This document shows, piece after piece, positions 34,992 through 45,025 of a DNA stretch of 64,000 bases; the first letter of the stretch is position 1, and the number at the start of each line of letters is the position of its first letter. The DNA is taken from contig NZ_MLCL01000033.1 in the NCBI RefSeq assembly GCF_001942625.1, forward strand, positions 235,084 through 299,083. Reading direction: 5' to 3'. The notes beneath the pieces were generated by a model. That model was not told where the DNA came from. It was given only the letters and a program-made list of their open reading frames with translations, and searched no databases. A program made the translations under genes and the position numbers. The DNA is from Mycobacterium syngnathidarum (GTDB lineage Bacteria > Actinomycetota > Actinomycetes > Mycobacteriales > Mycobacteriaceae).

Positions 34992-35988
34992 ACCGTCGAC
35001 CAAAGCCACCGCGTGGGCCATCTTCGACCGCATCGTGGCCGACGCGGCGCCCGGCGGCGTGCACACCAATCCTTGGGCGCGGGTGGCCGGTGAGCTGACC
35101 TACGTTCCCGATTTCCGGGTACTGCGCAAGCTGCTCGGAGTGCCGTTGTACCTTGATGCGCCGTCGACCACCGGGGTCCCCGCGTTGGCGCTCGATGTGT
35201 GGCTGGCCTACGAGCTGCGCCGCGCCGGATTCGACCCGGATGCGGTGTGGCCGCGCCCGACGGATCCGCGCATCATGCCCAGTGCCATCGCGAGTCTGCT
35301 TGAAGCGCTGCCGCAAAAAGAACGTCACCTGATCGAGCAACGGCTGAAGCGGTCGATGAAGGGCGTTGCCGCGTCGAGTGCCAGTGTGCTGGGCAAGCAC
35401 TATATGAAACAGGTCGACGTGGTGATGTCGGACTGGGACACCGGGCCGGAATTGCTGATCAGCACCAAACGCATGGATTCCAGTTTCGGCAAGAACGCCG
35501 CCAACCGCGTCGAGGAAAGTTACGGCGACGCCAAGAATCTGCGCCTGCGCCACCCGTTGTCTGCGCTGGGATTCGTCTACGGTCTGCGCTCGACGATCCT
35601 GAGCACCGAACCGGACAAGGCCGAGTGGCTCATCGACCTGCTGGGCAAGCTCGGTACCGAGGACGACGCGTATCACGCCGTGGCGCTGGTGATGATCGAT
35701 TACGACTCCGAGGTGGCCGAGTCCGCGGACGAGGAAGTCGACAGCATCGAAAAGGCCGAGCCCGACGCTCTGTTCGAGATCGTCGACGTAGCCACGGCGG
35801 CCGTCGACGAGGCGTTGGCGGCCCTACCCGACATCGCGATCCGGCACGACACAGTGCCAGCCGAGCTGCAGCCTTCGCGATTTCTGGCGACCATGGTCAA
35901 CCGCGTCATCGACACCACACCGGTGACCCGGCACCGGGAGGCGCGCCGGCGGCGCAATACACCGTCGGAGCCTGAGCGTCAGGCCTAG
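34981..35988 (+). CDS. Putative restriction endonuclease partner of the methyltransferase
   Basis: I do not recognise this 335-aa protein by family. It is soluble and has a possible PD-(D/E)xK-like core. Asp146 in KQVDVVMSDWD is followed by ELLISTKRM with Lys163, the usual acidic residue before xK being replaced by Ser-Thr, or E157 standing in for it. A helix with NRVEESYGDAKNLRLRHP follows. The 11-nt overlap with an adenine methyltransferase makes a type II endonuclease the best guess. It converges with the ABC gene (4-nt overlap). The assignment rests mainly on context. Confidence 0.6.
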   Translation: MPAEPSTKATAWAIFDRIVADAAPGGVHTNPWARVAGELTYVPDFRVLRKLLGVPLYLDAPSTTGVPALALDVWLAYELRRAGFDPDAVWPRPTDPRIMPSAIASLLEALPQKERHLIEQRLKRSMKGVAASSASVLGKHYMKQVDVVMSDWDTGPELLISTKRMDSSFGKNAANRVEESYGDAKNLRLRHPLSALGFVYGLRSTILSTEPDKAEWLIDLLGKLGTEDDAYHAVALVMIDYDSEVAESADEEVDSIEKAEPDALFEIVDVATAAVDEALAALPDIAIRHDTVPAELQPSRFLATMVNRVIDTTPVTRHREARRRRNTPSEPERQA

Positions 35989-36782
35989 AGCACCCGTGAG
36001 CTGGCTTTGGCTCGTGCGCTCCATCGGCCGTCCTCGAACCCCACCATCACAGGGTGGGCGAACGCTTCGCTGACGTGGTCGGTGTTGACCACTTCGTGTG
36101 CCAGGCCGCTGGCGACGGTACGTCCCTGCGAGATCAGCAGGGCGTGCGTGGTGCTGGTGGGCAGTTCCTCGAGGTGGTGGGTGACGAGGATCGATGCCAT
36201 GTCGGGATGCGAATCGTCGAGTGTGTCAAGGGTTTCCAGCAGCTGTTCGCGAGCCGCAACGTCCAGGCCCGTCGTCGGCTCATCCAGCAGGAGCAGTCGC
36301 GGATCCGCGATCAGTGCCCGCGCGATCAAGGTGCGGCCGCGCTCACCTTGGGACAAGGTGGGCCAGATGGCGTCGGCGCGGGCCGAGAGCCCCACGGTGT
36401 CGATCAGTTCGTCGGCCCGCCGCGCCTCCTCGGGAGTGGGCGTCCAGCGCGCGGCGACGTCGATGGTGGCGGTGATCCCGGTGAGTACCACCTCGCGCAC
36501 GGTGAGTGGGTACTGCAGGCGGTGCCGGGGATTCACGTGACCGATGGAGCGGCGCAGTACTGCCAAGTCGGTGCGTCCCATCTGACCGCCGAGCACGTGT
36601 ACGGTCCCGGTCGTCGGAAACGTCACGGCGGCACAGAAACCCAGAAGTGTGCTCTTGCCGGCGCCGTTGGGCCCCAGCAGTGCCCAATGCTCACCGGACT
36701 GCACTGTCAGAGAGATGCCGTCGATGATCTGCTTGCCGTCGCGGCGGAACGTCACATCGGCGATGTCGAGGACCGGGGTCAT
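35985..36782 (-). CDS. Lone ABC transporter ATP-binding protein
   Basis: The 265-aa protein is a single nucleotide-binding domain: Walker A GPNGAGKST (residues ~36-44), Q-loop region IGHVNPRHRL, signature LSQGERGR (a variant of LSGGQ), Walker B LLLLDEPT, and the switch His in VTHHLEEL. No membrane partner lies nearby, so it either pairs with one encoded elsewhere or belongs to non-transport ABC proteins such as the ModF-like type. It overlaps the upstream FadR-type regulator by 4 nt and is probably co-transcribed with it. Confidence 0.85.
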   Translation of the reverse strand: MTPVLDIADVTFRRDGKQIIDGISLTVQSGEHWALLGPNGAGKSTLLGFCAAVTFPTTGTVHVLGGQMGRTDLAVLRRSIGHVNPRHRLQYPLTVREVVLTGITATIDVAARWTPTPEEARRADELIDTVGLSARADAIWPTLSQGERGRTLIARALIADPRLLLLDEPTTGLDVAAREQLLETLDTLDDSHPDMASILVTHHLEELPTSTTHALLISQGRTVASGLAHEVVNTDHVSEAFAHPVMVGFEDGRWSARAKASSRVL

Positions 36783-37450
36783 GCGAACGACTCCTTCAAA
36801 GAGCTCAAGTGGGTTCTGCTGGCGGCTGCGGCGGCCTCGGGGTTGCGGGCGACGATCGCGTCGGCCAACTGCTGATGCAGGCCGTGATCGCAGGGTTCGT
36901 CGGTGATCGGGCGGATCTTGAGCATGTCGATCATGGCCAGCCGCAGTCGTGGCAGGAACGCGTCGAACAACTGGATCAGCACCTCGTTGTGGGCTGCGGC
37001 AATCACCGTGCGGTGAAACGCCATATCCGCGTCGACGTGATCGGGTACCGACTGTCCCACCACTCCGCGGGCGGCCAGGGTACGACGGATCGCGCGCAGA
37101 TCAGCGGGGGTGCGTCGGGCGGCCGCCAGTGCCGCAGCCTCGGCCTCGATGGCGATGCGGGCCTCGATCACGGACACGATGGTGGCGCGTCGCAGCACGG
37201 TGTCCCAGTCTTCGGCGGCATCGAGCGAGGTCACGAATACGCCGGCGCCCTGCCGGCTCTCCAGCACACCTTTGCCAGACAGCTCGCGGATTGCTTCGCG
37301 CAGCGTGGAACGGCCCACTCCGAGCTGCGCGGCCAGCGTCGTCTCGCCGGGAAGTCGATGGCCCAATGGCCATTCGCCCTGGCGGATGCGCGTCAGGAGG
37401 AGCTGGGCGGTCTGGGTCGCCAGCGGGTGACGCTGAACTTGGGAGGTCAT
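36779..37450 (-). CDS. GntR/FadR-family transcriptional regulator
   Basis: The 223-aa protein has an N-terminal winged helix (LLLTRIRQGEWPLGHRLPGE through LGVGRSTLREAIRELSGKGVL) and an all-helical FCD ligand domain with Asp and His residues (HVDADMAFHRTVI, HGLHQQLADAI) that usually bind a metal and a carboxylate ligand. The ATG chosen gives the expected short N-terminal arm; the frame is open upstream into the leuA leader. It is divergent from leuA and heads a two-gene unit with the ABC ATPase. Ligand unknown; an organic or keto acid is typical of FadR relatives. Confidence 0.87.
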   Translation of the reverse strand: MTSQVQRHPLATQTAQLLLTRIRQGEWPLGHRLPGETTLAAQLGVGRSTLREAIRELSGKGVLESRQGAGVFVTSLDAAEDWDTVLRRATIVSVIEARIAIEAEAAALAAARRTPADLRAIRRTLAARGVVGQSVPDHVDADMAFHRTVIAAAHNEVLIQLFDAFLPRLRLAMIDMLKIRPITDEPCDHGLHQQLADAIVARNPEAAAAASRTHLSSLKESFA

Positions 37451-37459
37451 CGAAACCTG

Positions 37460-37491
37460 TCTACTTGTCTGAGGAGTTGTGTAGAGTCTAC
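37460..37491. promoter_or_regulatory. leuA promoter region with inverted repeats for the FadR-type regulator
   Basis: GTAGA-G-TCTAC is a perfect 11-bp palindrome (37481-37491). A further TCTAC at 37460-37464 makes a spaced pair with GTAGA at 37481. The plus-strand TAGAGT (37482-37487) fits a -10 box and ends 9 nt before the leader-peptide ATG. An operator here would lie on top of the promoter. Binding by the divergent regulator is an inference from position. Confidence 0.5.
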
Positions 37492-37496
37492 CCATC

Positions 37497-37538
37497 ATGA
37501 CGCGCGTCCTCCTGCTTAGCCGCCGCGGCGGGGCCTGA
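37497..37538 (+). CDS. leuA leader peptide (13 codons, three consecutive Leu)
   Basis: A short frame encodes MTRVLLLSRRGGA and stops. Three different Leu codons in a row (CTC CTG CTT at 37509-37517) suit ribosome stalling when charged leucyl-tRNA is scarce. Leader peptides ahead of leuA have been reported in Streptomyces and other actinobacteria. The codons are followed by competing RNA stems and then leuA 69 nt downstream of the stop, so the arrangement is that of a transcription or translation attenuator. Confidence 0.75.
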   Translation: MTRVLLLSRRGGA

Positions 37539-37579
37539 ATCGACCGGCCCCCTGCCGTGGGGCTGTGTCGCGCCGGTCG
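37530..37579 (+). promoter_or_regulatory. Attenuator stems before leuA
   Basis: CGACCGGC (37541-37548) pairs exactly with GCCGGTCG (37572-37579), with an inner CCCC/GGGG pair (37549-37552, 37559-37562), giving a strong hairpin. GGGGCC at the end of the leader peptide (37530-37535) can instead pair with GGCCCC (37546-37551), which breaks the first stem. A ribosome stalled on the Leu codons would leave GGGGCC free; one reaching the stop would cover it. There is no T-run after the hairpin, so it may act on translation or as a non-canonical terminator. Confidence 0.62.
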
Positions 37580-37607
37580 AATTCCCAACCCGACCGAAGG
37601 CACCCTC

Positions 37608-39356
37608 ATGACAACGTCCGCATTTCCCACCATCAGCACCCCGGCCGGGAACATCCCGGCGACCGCGCCGGCCTGGAACCGGCAGCGGCACTCTCAAATG
37701 TCCTCGCACCGCTACGCCAGTGTCTATGACCGTGTCGAAGTCCCACTGGTCCAACGCGATTGGCCCACGGCGCGCATCGATGCCGCGCCGCTGTGGGTGC
37801 CAGTGGACCTGCGCGACGGCAATCAGGCGCTGGCCGAGCCGATGGACCCGGACCGCAAGCGCCGCTTCTTCGAATTGCTGGTCGCTATGGGCTACAAGGA
37901 GATCGAGGTCGGATACCCGTCCGCCTCGCAGACCGACTTCGACTTTGTGCGGCTGCTGGCCGAATCCGACATCGCCCCGCCTGATGTCACCATCGTGGTG
38001 TTCGTCCCGGCGCGACGCGACTTGATCGAGAGGACCGTGGACTCGGTGCGCGGCATCCGCAACGACGTCGTCATCCACATGTACACCGCCACCGCACCCA
38101 CCTGGCGCGACGTCGTCCTGGGCAAGGACCGCACCGCATTACGTGACCTGATCCTGGCCGGCGCCGGTGATGTCGTCGAGTGCACCGACGGCATGCCGAA
38201 TGTGCGGTTCGAGTTCTCCCCAGAAGTGTTCAACCTCACTGAGCCCGACTACGTGCTGGAGCTGTGTGACGCCGTCACCGAGCTGTGGCAGGCCAGCCCG
38301 CAACGTCCGGTCATCCTGAACCTGCCGGCCACCGTCGAGATCGCCACGCCGAACGTGTACGCCGATCAGATCGAGTACATGCACCGCAACGTGTCCCGCC
38401 GTGACAGCGTGATCCTCTCCGTGCATCCGCACAACGACCGGGGCACCGGCATCGCCTGCGCCGAGCTGGCGGTGCTGGCCGGCGCACAGCGAGTGGAAGG
38501 CTGCGTGTTCGGCAACGGGGAACGCACCGGCAATGTCGACATCGCCACACTGGCGCTGAATCTGCATGCGCAGGGCGTCGATCCGATGATCGACTTCTCC
38601 GACATCGACGAGATCGCGCGTACGGTCAGCCATTGCACCCGCATGCCGATCCATGAGCGTCATCCCTACGTCGGCGACATGGTGCACACGGCGTTCTCCG
38701 GAACGCATCAGGACGCGATCAAGAAGGGTTTCGCCGAGCATCGCGCCAGGGCCGCCGCCACCGGGCAGCCGGAGAACGAAATCGATTGGCGGGTGCCGTA
38801 TCTGCCGATCGACCCGGCTGACCTCGGCCGCACCTACGACGCGGTGATTCGAGTGAATTCGCAATCCGGCAAGGGCGGTATCGCCTACCTGCTGGCAGCA
38901 GAGTACGGATTGGAGCTGCCGCGACGGCTGCAGATCGAGTTCGCCCGCCATGTCCAGGACCACACCGACGAAAGCGGCGCGGAAGTCACCGCTGCCGAGC
39001 TCTTCGAGCTGTTCGAGTCGACCTACCTGGAAACGTCGGGGCCGGTGCAGCTCAAAGACTGGCGCACCGGCGGCGATGGTGCCGCCGCGGTCACCGACAT
39101 CACCCTGGTCTGCGACGGGCGCACCGCGGCCAGCAGCCATCGTGGAATCGGCCCGGTGGACGCGCTGCGTGCCGCACTCGCCGAGATCGGCTATCCGATC
39201 GAGGTGCTGAGCCTGACCCAGCAATCCATCGGCAGCGCCGCCGTCAGCTACCTGGAGTACCGCGCGTCTGGTCGCACCGGTTGGGCGTGCGGACGCAGCG
39301 ACTCGGTGCTCGCGGCGTCGATGGCGGCGGTGCTGCGGGCGGTCAACGCGCCTTGA
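37608..39356 (+). CDS. leuA: 2-isopropylmalate synthase
   Basis: LeuA condenses acetyl-CoA with 2-oxoisovalerate, the first step of leucine synthesis. The 582-aa protein is the long actinobacterial type (LeuA2). A catalytic barrel holds the metal-binding start [12 protein letters not shown] and [16 protein letters not shown] (metal His) and NGERTGN, and a C-terminal regulatory domain ends the protein ([10 protein letters not shown] to SYLEYRASG). An ATG with a weak GAAGG upstream is chosen. In M. tuberculosis leuA is elsewhere, so this copy is either a relocated or a second leuA; the window cannot tell. It overlaps the convergent bcp gene by 14 nt. Confidence 0.93.
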   Translation: MTTSAFPTISTPAGNIPATAPAWNRQRHSQMSSHRYASVYDRVEVPLVQRDWPTARIDAAPLWVPVDLRDGNQALAEPMDPDRKRRFFELLVAMGYKEIEVGYPSASQTDFDFVRLLAESDIAPPDVTIVVFVPARRDLIERTVDSVRGIRNDVVIHMYTATAPTWRDVVLGKDRTALRDLILAGAGDVVECTDGMPNVRFEFSPEVFNLTEPDYVLELCDAVTELWQASPQRPVILNLPATVEIATPNVYADQIEYMHRNVSRRDSVILSVHPHNDRGTGIACAELAVLAGAQRVEGCVFGNGERTGNVDIATLALNLHAQGVDPMIDFSDIDEIARTVSHCTRMPIHERHPYVGDMVHTAFSGTHQDAIKKGFAEHRARAAATGQPENEIDWRVPYLPIDPADLGRTYDAVIRVNSQSGKGGIAYLLAAEYGLELPRRLQIEFARHVQDHTDESGAEVTAAELFELFESTYLETSGPVQLKDWRTGGDGAAAVTDITLVCDGRTAASSHRGIGPVDALRAALAEIGYPIEVLSLTQQSIGSAAVSYLEYRASGRTGWACGRSDSVLAASMAAVLRAVNAP

Positions 39357-39807
39357 GCAGCTCGAGCGCTTTGTCGGCGTGGGTGTCCATGCTGATCTCG
39401 CTGGAGATCACCCCGAGCAGGGTGCGGTCGGTGTCGATGACGAACGTGGTCCGCTTGACCGGCATGAGCTTGCCGAGGAGGCCACGTTTGACCCCGAATT
39501 GCGCGGCCACCTTGCCATCGGCATCTGAGAGCAGCGGGTAGTCGAAGTTCTGGATGTCGGCGAACTTGGCCTGCTTGGCGACCGGGTCGGTGCTGATGCC
39601 GACCCGGTTCGCGCCCGCCGCGGCGAACTCGCCGGCCAGATCCCGGAAATGGCAGGCCTCCTTGGTGCATCCCGGAGTCATTGCGGCCGGATAGAAGAAC
39701 AGCACCACCGGGCCGTCGGCGAGCAGGCTGGTCAGGCTGCGGATCGCACCGGTCTGATCCGGCAGTTCGAACTCGGCAACGGTGTCACCCGTCTTCAGGG
39801 ATGTCAT
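39343..39807 (-). CDS. bcp: Thiol peroxidase of the BCP/PrxQ type
   Basis: The 154-aa peroxiredoxin reduces hydroperoxides in the cytoplasm. It has the peroxidatic Cys in [20 protein letters not shown] and the resolving Cys five residues later, the usual BCP arrangement. Its position beside trpE matches bcpB in M. tuberculosis from memory. It is divergent from trpE with a 63-nt gap that holds a TACGGT -10-like box and no tryptophan-rich leader peptide that I can see. Confidence 0.93.
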   Translation of the reverse strand: MTSLKTGDTVAEFELPDQTGAIRSLTSLLADGPVVLFFYPAAMTPGCTKEACHFRDLAGEFAAAGANRVGISTDPVAKQAKFADIQNFDYPLLSDADGKVAAQFGVKRGLLGKLMPVKRTTFVIDTDRTLLGVISSEISMDTHADKALELLKAR

Positions 39808-39870
39808 GGATCGCTACGGTACGCCGTCTGCATGGCAGAGCCGCGGCCCCGATCTGGGAGAATTGTCCGC

Positions 39871-41430
39871 GTGCACACCACAGCCCCCCACGCGCCCGGA
39901 ACCTCCGGCGCGGGCATATCGCTTGCGGTAACCACGTCGCGCGAAGATTTCCGGGCGCTGGCAGCCGAGCACCGCGTCGTCCCGGTGACCCGCAAGGTGC
40001 TGGCCGACAGCGAGACGCCGTTGTCGGCCTACCGGAAGCTCGCCGCCAACCGTCCGGGTACCTTCCTGCTGGAATCTGCCGAGAACGGTCGCTCGTGGTC
40101 GCGCTGGTCGTTCATCGGTGCCGGCGCCCCGTCGGCGCTGACGGTTCGCGACGACGAAGCCGTGTGGCTGGGCACCGCGCCCCAGGACGCGCCCAGCGGC
40201 GGCGAACCGCTGGCCGCACTGCGGGCCACGTTGGATCTGCTGCAGACCGAGGCGGTGCCGGACCTGCCGCCGTTGTCGTCGGGGCTGGTGGGGTATTTCG
40301 CCTACGACATGGTGCGCCGGCTGGAGCGGCTCCCGGAGCTGGCGGTCGACGACCTCGGCCTGCCCGACATGGTGCTGCTACTGGCCACCGACATCGCCGC
40401 CGTCGACCACCACGAGGGCACCATCACCCTGATCGCCAATGCGGTGAATTGGAACGGGACCGACGAGCGCGTCGATGAGGCCTACGACGACGCGGTGGCT
40501 CGGCTGGATGTGATGACCGCAGCCCTCGGGCAGCCGCTGCCGTCGACGGTGGCCACGTTCAGCCGGCCCGCGCCCGAGCACCGCGCTCAGCGCACCGTGG
40601 AGGAGTACACGGCGATCGTGGAGAAACTGGTCGGCGACATCGAGGCCGGCGAGGCGTTCCAGGTGGTGCCGTCGCAGCGGTTCGAGATGGACACCGCCGC
40701 CGATCCCATCGACGTCTACCGGATGTTGCGGGTGACCAACCCCAGCCCGTACATGTACCTGCTGAATGTCCCCGATGCCGATGGCGGGCTTGACTTTTCG
40801 GTCATCGGCTCCAGCCCCGAGGCACTCGTCACGGTGAAGGACGGGCGGGCCACCACCCACCCGATCGCCGGAACCCGGTGGCGCGGCGGCACCGAAGAAG
40901 AGGACGTGCTGCTGGAAAAGGAACTGCTGGGCGACGAGAAGGAACGCGCCGAGCACCTGATGCTGGTCGATCTGGGCCGCAACGACCTGGGGCGGGTATG
41001 CCGCCCGGGCACCGTGCGGGTCGAGGACTACAGCCACATCGAGCGCTACAGCCACGTCATGCACCTGGTGTCCACGGTGACCGGCGAGCTGGCCGAGGGC
41101 AAGACCGCGCTCGACGCGGTGACGGCCTGCTTTCCGGCGGGAACCTTGTCGGGGGCGCCGAAGGTGCGGGCCATGGAGTTGATCGAGGAGGTCGAGAAGA
41201 CCCGACGCGGCCTGTACGGCGGCGTGCTGGGGTACCTCGATTTCGCGGGCAATGCCGACTTCGCGATTGCCATCCGCACGGCTTTGATGCGCGACGGCAC
41301 GGCCTATGTGCAGGCCGGCGGGGGCGTCGTGGCAGATTCCAACGGGCCCTACGAGTACAACGAATCGGCCAACAAGGCCAAAGCCGTGCTCAACGCCATC
41401 GCCGCTGCTGACACATTGGCCGAGCCGTGA
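39871..41430 (+). CDS. trpE: Anthranilate synthase component I
   Basis: TrpE converts chorismate to anthranilate using ammonia from a glutaminase (TrpG) that is not in this window. The 519-aa product has the N-terminal tryptophan-binding region ([24 protein letters not shown], in part LLES) and chorismate blocks [30 protein letters not shown] and [13 protein letters not shown] chose GTG because the next residues fit the family start; an ATG 39 nt upstream ([14 protein letters not shown]) is possible. It begins trpE-membrane protein-trpC-trpB-trpA-lgt. Confidence 0.95.
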   Translation: MHTTAPHAPGTSGAGISLAVTTSREDFRALAAEHRVVPVTRKVLADSETPLSAYRKLAANRPGTFLLESAENGRSWSRWSFIGAGAPSALTVRDDEAVWLGTAPQDAPSGGEPLAALRATLDLLQTEAVPDLPPLSSGLVGYFAYDMVRRLERLPELAVDDLGLPDMVLLLATDIAAVDHHEGTITLIANAVNWNGTDERVDEAYDDAVARLDVMTAALGQPLPSTVATFSRPAPEHRAQRTVEEYTAIVEKLVGDIEAGEAFQVVPSQRFEMDTAADPIDVYRMLRVTNPSPYMYLLNVPDADGGLDFSVIGSSPEALVTVKDGRATTHPIAGTRWRGGTEEEDVLLEKELLGDEKERAEHLMLVDLGRNDLGRVCRPGTVRVEDYSHIERYSHVMHLVSTVTGELAEGKTALDAVTACFPAGTLSGAPKVRAMELIEEVEKTRRGLYGGVLGYLDFAGNADFAIAIRTALMRDGTAYVQAGGGVVADSNGPYEYNESANKAKAVLNAIAAADTLAEP

Positions 41431-42035
41431 CACGGGCGGCGCAGGCGCTGTTCGTCGTCTCGGCGGTGGCGCTGTGGGTGGCGTCGCGCATGACCTGGGT
41501 TCAGGTGAACTCGGCGGACGGGCTCGGCCAACCCAAAACCACGACGCTGACGGGTGCTTCCTGGTCCACCGCGTTGATCCCGCTGGCGTTGCTGGTACTG
41601 GCTGCCGCGGTGGCCGCCCTGGCGGTGCGCGGCTGGGCGTTGCGGTTGCTGGCGCTGCTGATCGCCGTCGCCAGTGCGGGCATGGGCTACCTGGCAATCA
41701 GCCTGTGGGTGATCAAGGACGTCGCTGTGCGAGCCGCTGACCTGGCCGAACTGCCGCTCGCGCAGCTGACCGCGACCAGCCGCTCCCACGGGGGTGCAGT
41801 GCTGACCCTGGTCGCCGCAGTGTGTGCGCTGGCTGGGGCGGTGCTGCTCATGCGGTCGGCCAACAGTGCGAAGCGCAGCGTTGCAGGGCGTTATGCGGCG
41901 CCGGCGGCTCGGCGTGCGGCGGCCAAGAGCACCGACAGTGGCGAGCCGATGTCGGAGCGGATGCTCTGGGATGCGCTGGACGAGGGTCAGGATCCGACCC
42001 GCGACGGCGGTGATCCGGACAATAAGGGCCGGTGA
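41427..42035 (+). CDS. Trp-operon-associated membrane protein (TIGR02234-like)
   Basis: The 202-aa protein has about four membrane helices ([51 protein letters not shown] and [20 protein letters not shown]) and a charged C-terminal tail with [16 protein letters not shown]. Small membrane proteins of this type occur between trpE and trpC in actinobacteria and have no known function. GTG start, 4-nt overlap with trpE. Confidence 0.88.
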   Translation: MTRAAQALFVVSAVALWVASRMTWVQVNSADGLGQPKTTTLTGASWSTALIPLALLVLAAAVAALAVRGWALRLLALLIAVASAGMGYLAISLWVIKDVAVRAADLAELPLAQLTATSRSHGGAVLTLVAAVCALAGAVLLMRSANSAKRSVAGRYAAPAARRAAAKSTDSGEPMSERMLWDALDEGQDPTRDGGDPDNKGR

Positions 42036-42118
42036 ATGGTGAAGGTGTGGCGACGGCTACCCTTCGAGGGAGGGCAACCGGGACCGGCCCGGAGGCACCA
42101 GAAAGGAACCGACGGGCG

Positions 42119-42937
42119 ATGAGTTCGGCCACAGTGCTCGACTCCATTATCGAGGGAGTCCGCGCCGACGTTGCCGCCCGCGAGGCCGTTATCAGCCTGG
42201 CTGATATCAAGGCGCGGGCCCAGGACGCACCTCCGCCGCTCAACGTGATGGCTGCGTTGCGGGAGCCGGGAATTGCCGTGATCGCCGAGGTGAAACGGGC
42301 GAGTCCGTCCCGCGGCGAGTTGGCCAACATCGCCGACCCGGCGCAGCTGGCACAGGCTTACGAGGCCGGCGGGGCACGGGTGATCAGCGTGCTCACCGAG
42401 CAGCGCAGGTTCAACGGCTCACTGGCCGACTTGGACGCGGTGCGGGCGGCAGTGTCAATTCCGGTGCTGCGCAAGGACTTTATCGTCAAGCCGTACCAAA
42501 TCCATGAGGCTCGGGCGCACGGCGCCGACCTGTTGCTGCTCATTGTGGCGGCGCTCGAGCAGTCGGTGCTGGAATCGCTGTTGGAGCGCACGGAATCGCT
42601 CGGGATGACGGCACTGGTCGAGGTGCATACCGAAGAAGAGGCCGACCGGGCGTTGCAGGCCGGCGCCAAGTTGATCGGTGTCAACGCCCGCGACCTCAAG
42701 ACCCTGGAAGTTGATCGCGACTGCTTCGCGCGGATCGCGCCGGGCCTGCCCAGCGACGTCATCCGGGTGGCCGAGTCCGGTGTCCGGGGAACCGCTGACC
42801 TGCTGGCGTACGCCGGCGCGGGTGCAGATGCCGTGCTGGTCGGTGAGGGCCTGGTGACCAGCGGGGATCCCCGCAGCGCGGTCGCTGATCTGGTCACCGC
42901 CGGTACGCACCCGTCCTGCCCGAAACCGGCTCGCTGA
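42119..42937 (+). CDS. trpC: Indole-3-glycerol phosphate synthase
   Basis: TrpC closes the indole ring from carboxyphenylaminodeoxyribulose phosphate. The 272-aa barrel has the catalytic lysine in [12 protein letters not shown], the second in [17 protein letters not shown], and [12 protein letters not shown] and RVAESGVRG near the phosphate site. Monofunctional: no TrpF part is fused. ATG chosen with an AAGGAA sequence upstream; the frame extends into the 3' end of the membrane gene. Confidence 0.96.
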   Translation: MSSATVLDSIIEGVRADVAAREAVISLADIKARAQDAPPPLNVMAALREPGIAVIAEVKRASPSRGELANIADPAQLAQAYEAGGARVISVLTEQRRFNGSLADLDAVRAAVSIPVLRKDFIVKPYQIHEARAHGADLLLLIVAALEQSVLESLLERTESLGMTALVEVHTEEEADRALQAGAKLIGVNARDLKTLEVDRDCFARIAPGLPSDVIRVAESGVRGTADLLAYAGAGADAVLVGEGLVTSGDPRSAVADLVTAGTHPSCPKPAR

Positions 42938-42974
42938 ACCAGTCAATGAGCCGCTTGCACGAAAAGACACTTTG

Positions 42975-44240
42975 ATGGCGGATCTCGCGGGGCCGGAGTT
43001 GCCTCGTACCAGCGCAGGCGTGGCCGAACCCACCGTTCACGATCCCGACGCACGGGGACATTTCGGTTCCTACGGCGGCAGGTTGGTCCCCGAGGCGCTG
43101 ATGGCGGTGATCGAAGAGGTCACCGCAGCCTATGAGAAAGCCCGCGGCGACCAAGCGTTCCTCGACGAACTCGACCGGTTGCAGCGGCACTACAGCGGTC
43201 GGCCGTCCCCGCTGTACGAGGCGACCCGGCTGGCCGAATATGCCGGTGGGGCACGCATCTTCCTCAAGCGAGAAGACCTGAACCACACCGGTTCTCACAA
43301 GATCAACAACGTGCTGGGGCAGGCGCTGCTGGCGCGGCAGATGGGCAAGACTCGCGTCATCGCCGAGACTGGCGCCGGCCAGCACGGGGTGGCCACCGCC
43401 ACCGCGTGCGCCCTGCTGGGTCTGGAATGCATCATTTACATGGGCGCGGTGGATACCGCCCGCCAGGCCCTCAACGTCGCGCGGATGCGGTTGCTAGGCG
43501 CCACCGTGGTTTCGGTCGAGGCCGGGTCCAAGACCCTCAAAGACGCGATCAACGAGGCGTTCCGGGATTGGGTCACCAATGCCGACGACACCTATTACTG
43601 CTTCGGGACAGCGGCCGGTCCGCATCCGTTCCCCCTGATGGTGCGTGATTTCCAGCGGGTCATCGGCATGGAGGCCAGGGCGCAGATCCTCGATCAGGCC
43701 GGTCGGTTACCCGATGCGGTCACCGCGTGTGTCGGCGGCGGTTCGAACGCCATCGGCGTGTTCCACGCCTTCATCGACGATCCGGCCGTGCGCCTGGTCG
43801 GCTTCGAGGCCGCGGGCGACGGGGTGGAAACGGGCCGGCACGCAGCGACCTTCACGGGAGGCTCGCCCGGCGCATTCCAGGGATCGTTCTCCTACCTGTT
43901 GCAGGACGAGGACGGCCAGACGATCGAATCGCATTCCATCTCGGCCGGTTTGGACTATCCGGGTGTCGGACCTGAGCATGCCTTCCTCAAAGACATCGGC
44001 CGTGCCGAGTACCGGCCGGTCACCGATACCGAGGCGATGGACGCGTTCTCGCTGCTGTGCCGTCGAGAGGGCATCATTCCGGCGATCGAGTCGGCTCATG
44101 CGGTGGCCGGTGCCCTCAAACTCGGGCCGGAACTGGGCAGCGGGTCGATCATCGTGGTGAACTTGTCCGGACGCGGCGACAAGGACGTCGAGACGGCGGC
44201 CAAGTGGTTCGGACTGCTCGATGAGGGGAGTGCGGGATGA
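42975..44240 (+). CDS. trpB: Tryptophan synthase beta subunit
   Basis: TrpB joins indole with serine using PLP. The 421-aa product has [16 protein letters not shown], the PLP lysine in [30 protein letters not shown] and the glycine loop [14 protein letters not shown] start; 4-nt overlap with trpA, with which it forms the alpha2beta2 complex that channels indole. Confidence 0.97.
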   Translation: MADLAGPELPRTSAGVAEPTVHDPDARGHFGSYGGRLVPEALMAVIEEVTAAYEKARGDQAFLDELDRLQRHYSGRPSPLYEATRLAEYAGGARIFLKREDLNHTGSHKINNVLGQALLARQMGKTRVIAETGAGQHGVATATACALLGLECIIYMGAVDTARQALNVARMRLLGATVVSVEAGSKTLKDAINEAFRDWVTNADDTYYCFGTAAGPHPFPLMVRDFQRVIGMEARAQILDQAGRLPDAVTACVGGGSNAIGVFHAFIDDPAVRLVGFEAAGDGVETGRHAATFTGGSPGAFQGSFSYLLQDEDGQTIESHSISAGLDYPGVGPEHAFLKDIGRAEYRPVTDTEAMDAFSLLCRREGIIPAIESAHAVAGALKLGPELGSGSIIVVNLSGRGDKDVETAAKWFGLLDEGSAG

Positions 44241-45025
44241 GCCGGCTGGCGGAGTTGTTCGACGGCTGCCGCGCCGAGGGCCGTGCCGCACTGATCGGCT
44301 ACCTTCCGACCGGGTACCCCGACGTGCAGACATCCATCGCGGCGATGACGGCGATGGTCGAATCCGGTTGTGACCTCGTGGAAGTCGGGGTGCCCTACTC
44401 AGATCCCGGGATGGATGGGCCGACGATCGCGGCCGCCACCGAGGCTGCTCTGGCCGGCGGCGTGCGGGTCCGCGACACTCTGGCCGCAGTCGAGGCGATC
44501 AGCAACGCCGGGGGCCGCGCGGTGGTGATGACGTACTGGAATCCGGTGCTGCGCAAGGGCGTTGACACGTTCGCCCGCGACCTGGCCTCCGCCGGTGGAT
44601 ACGGTCTGATCACCCCGGATCTGATCCCCGAGGAAGCCGTCGACTGGATTGCCGCAGCCGAGGAACACAATCTGGACCGCATCTTTCTGGTCGCCCCGTC
44701 TTCGACGCATGAGCGCCTCGCCAACACCGTGAATGCTTCGCGTGGGTTCGTCTACGCCGCATCGACGATGGGCGTCACCGGGGCCCGCGATGTCGTCTCG
44801 AATGCGGCGCCGGAGTTGGTGCGCCGCGTCAAGGAAGTCTCCGACATTCCCGTCGGTGTGGGACTGGGTGTGCGCTCCGGTCGGCAGGCCGCGGAGATCG
44901 GCGCCTACGCCGACGGCGTCATCGTCGGGTCGGCTCTGGTGTCGGCCCTGAGTGAGGGGTTGGACGCAGTGCGTCGCCTCACCGAAGAACTGGCTACCGG
45001 CGTTAGGCAGAGGATTTCAGCTTGA
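44237..45025 (+). CDS. trpA: Tryptophan synthase alpha subunit
   Basis: TrpA cleaves indole-3-glycerol phosphate to indole. The 262-aa barrel has YLPTGYPD, the catalytic Glu in [17 protein letters not shown] with the Asp after it, and the phosphate loop [14 protein letters not shown]. It overlaps trpB by 4 nt and the TTG start of lgt by 4 nt, so translation of lgt may be tied to it. Confidence 0.97.
   Translation: MSRLAELFDGCRAEGRAALIGYLPTGYPDVQTSIAAMTAMVESGCDLVEVGVPYSDPGMDGPTIAAATEAALAGGVRVRDTLAAVEAISNAGGRAVVMTYWNPVLRKGVDTFARDLASAGGYGLITPDLIPEEAVDWIAAAEEHNLDRIFLVAPSSTHERLANTVNASRGFVYAASTMGVTGARDVVSNAAPELVRRVKEVSDIPVGVGLGVRSGRQAAEIGAYADGVIVGSALVSALSEGLDAVRRLTEELATGVRQRISA

Noticed and set aside
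37541..37579. Reading the leuA hairpin as a plain intrinsic terminator
   Set aside because: No T-run follows the stem, and the competing pairing with the leader frame explains it better as an attenuator.
39808..39870. A trp leader peptide or attenuator before trpE
   Set aside because: No short frame with Trp codons and no strong stem pair seen in the 63-nt gap.
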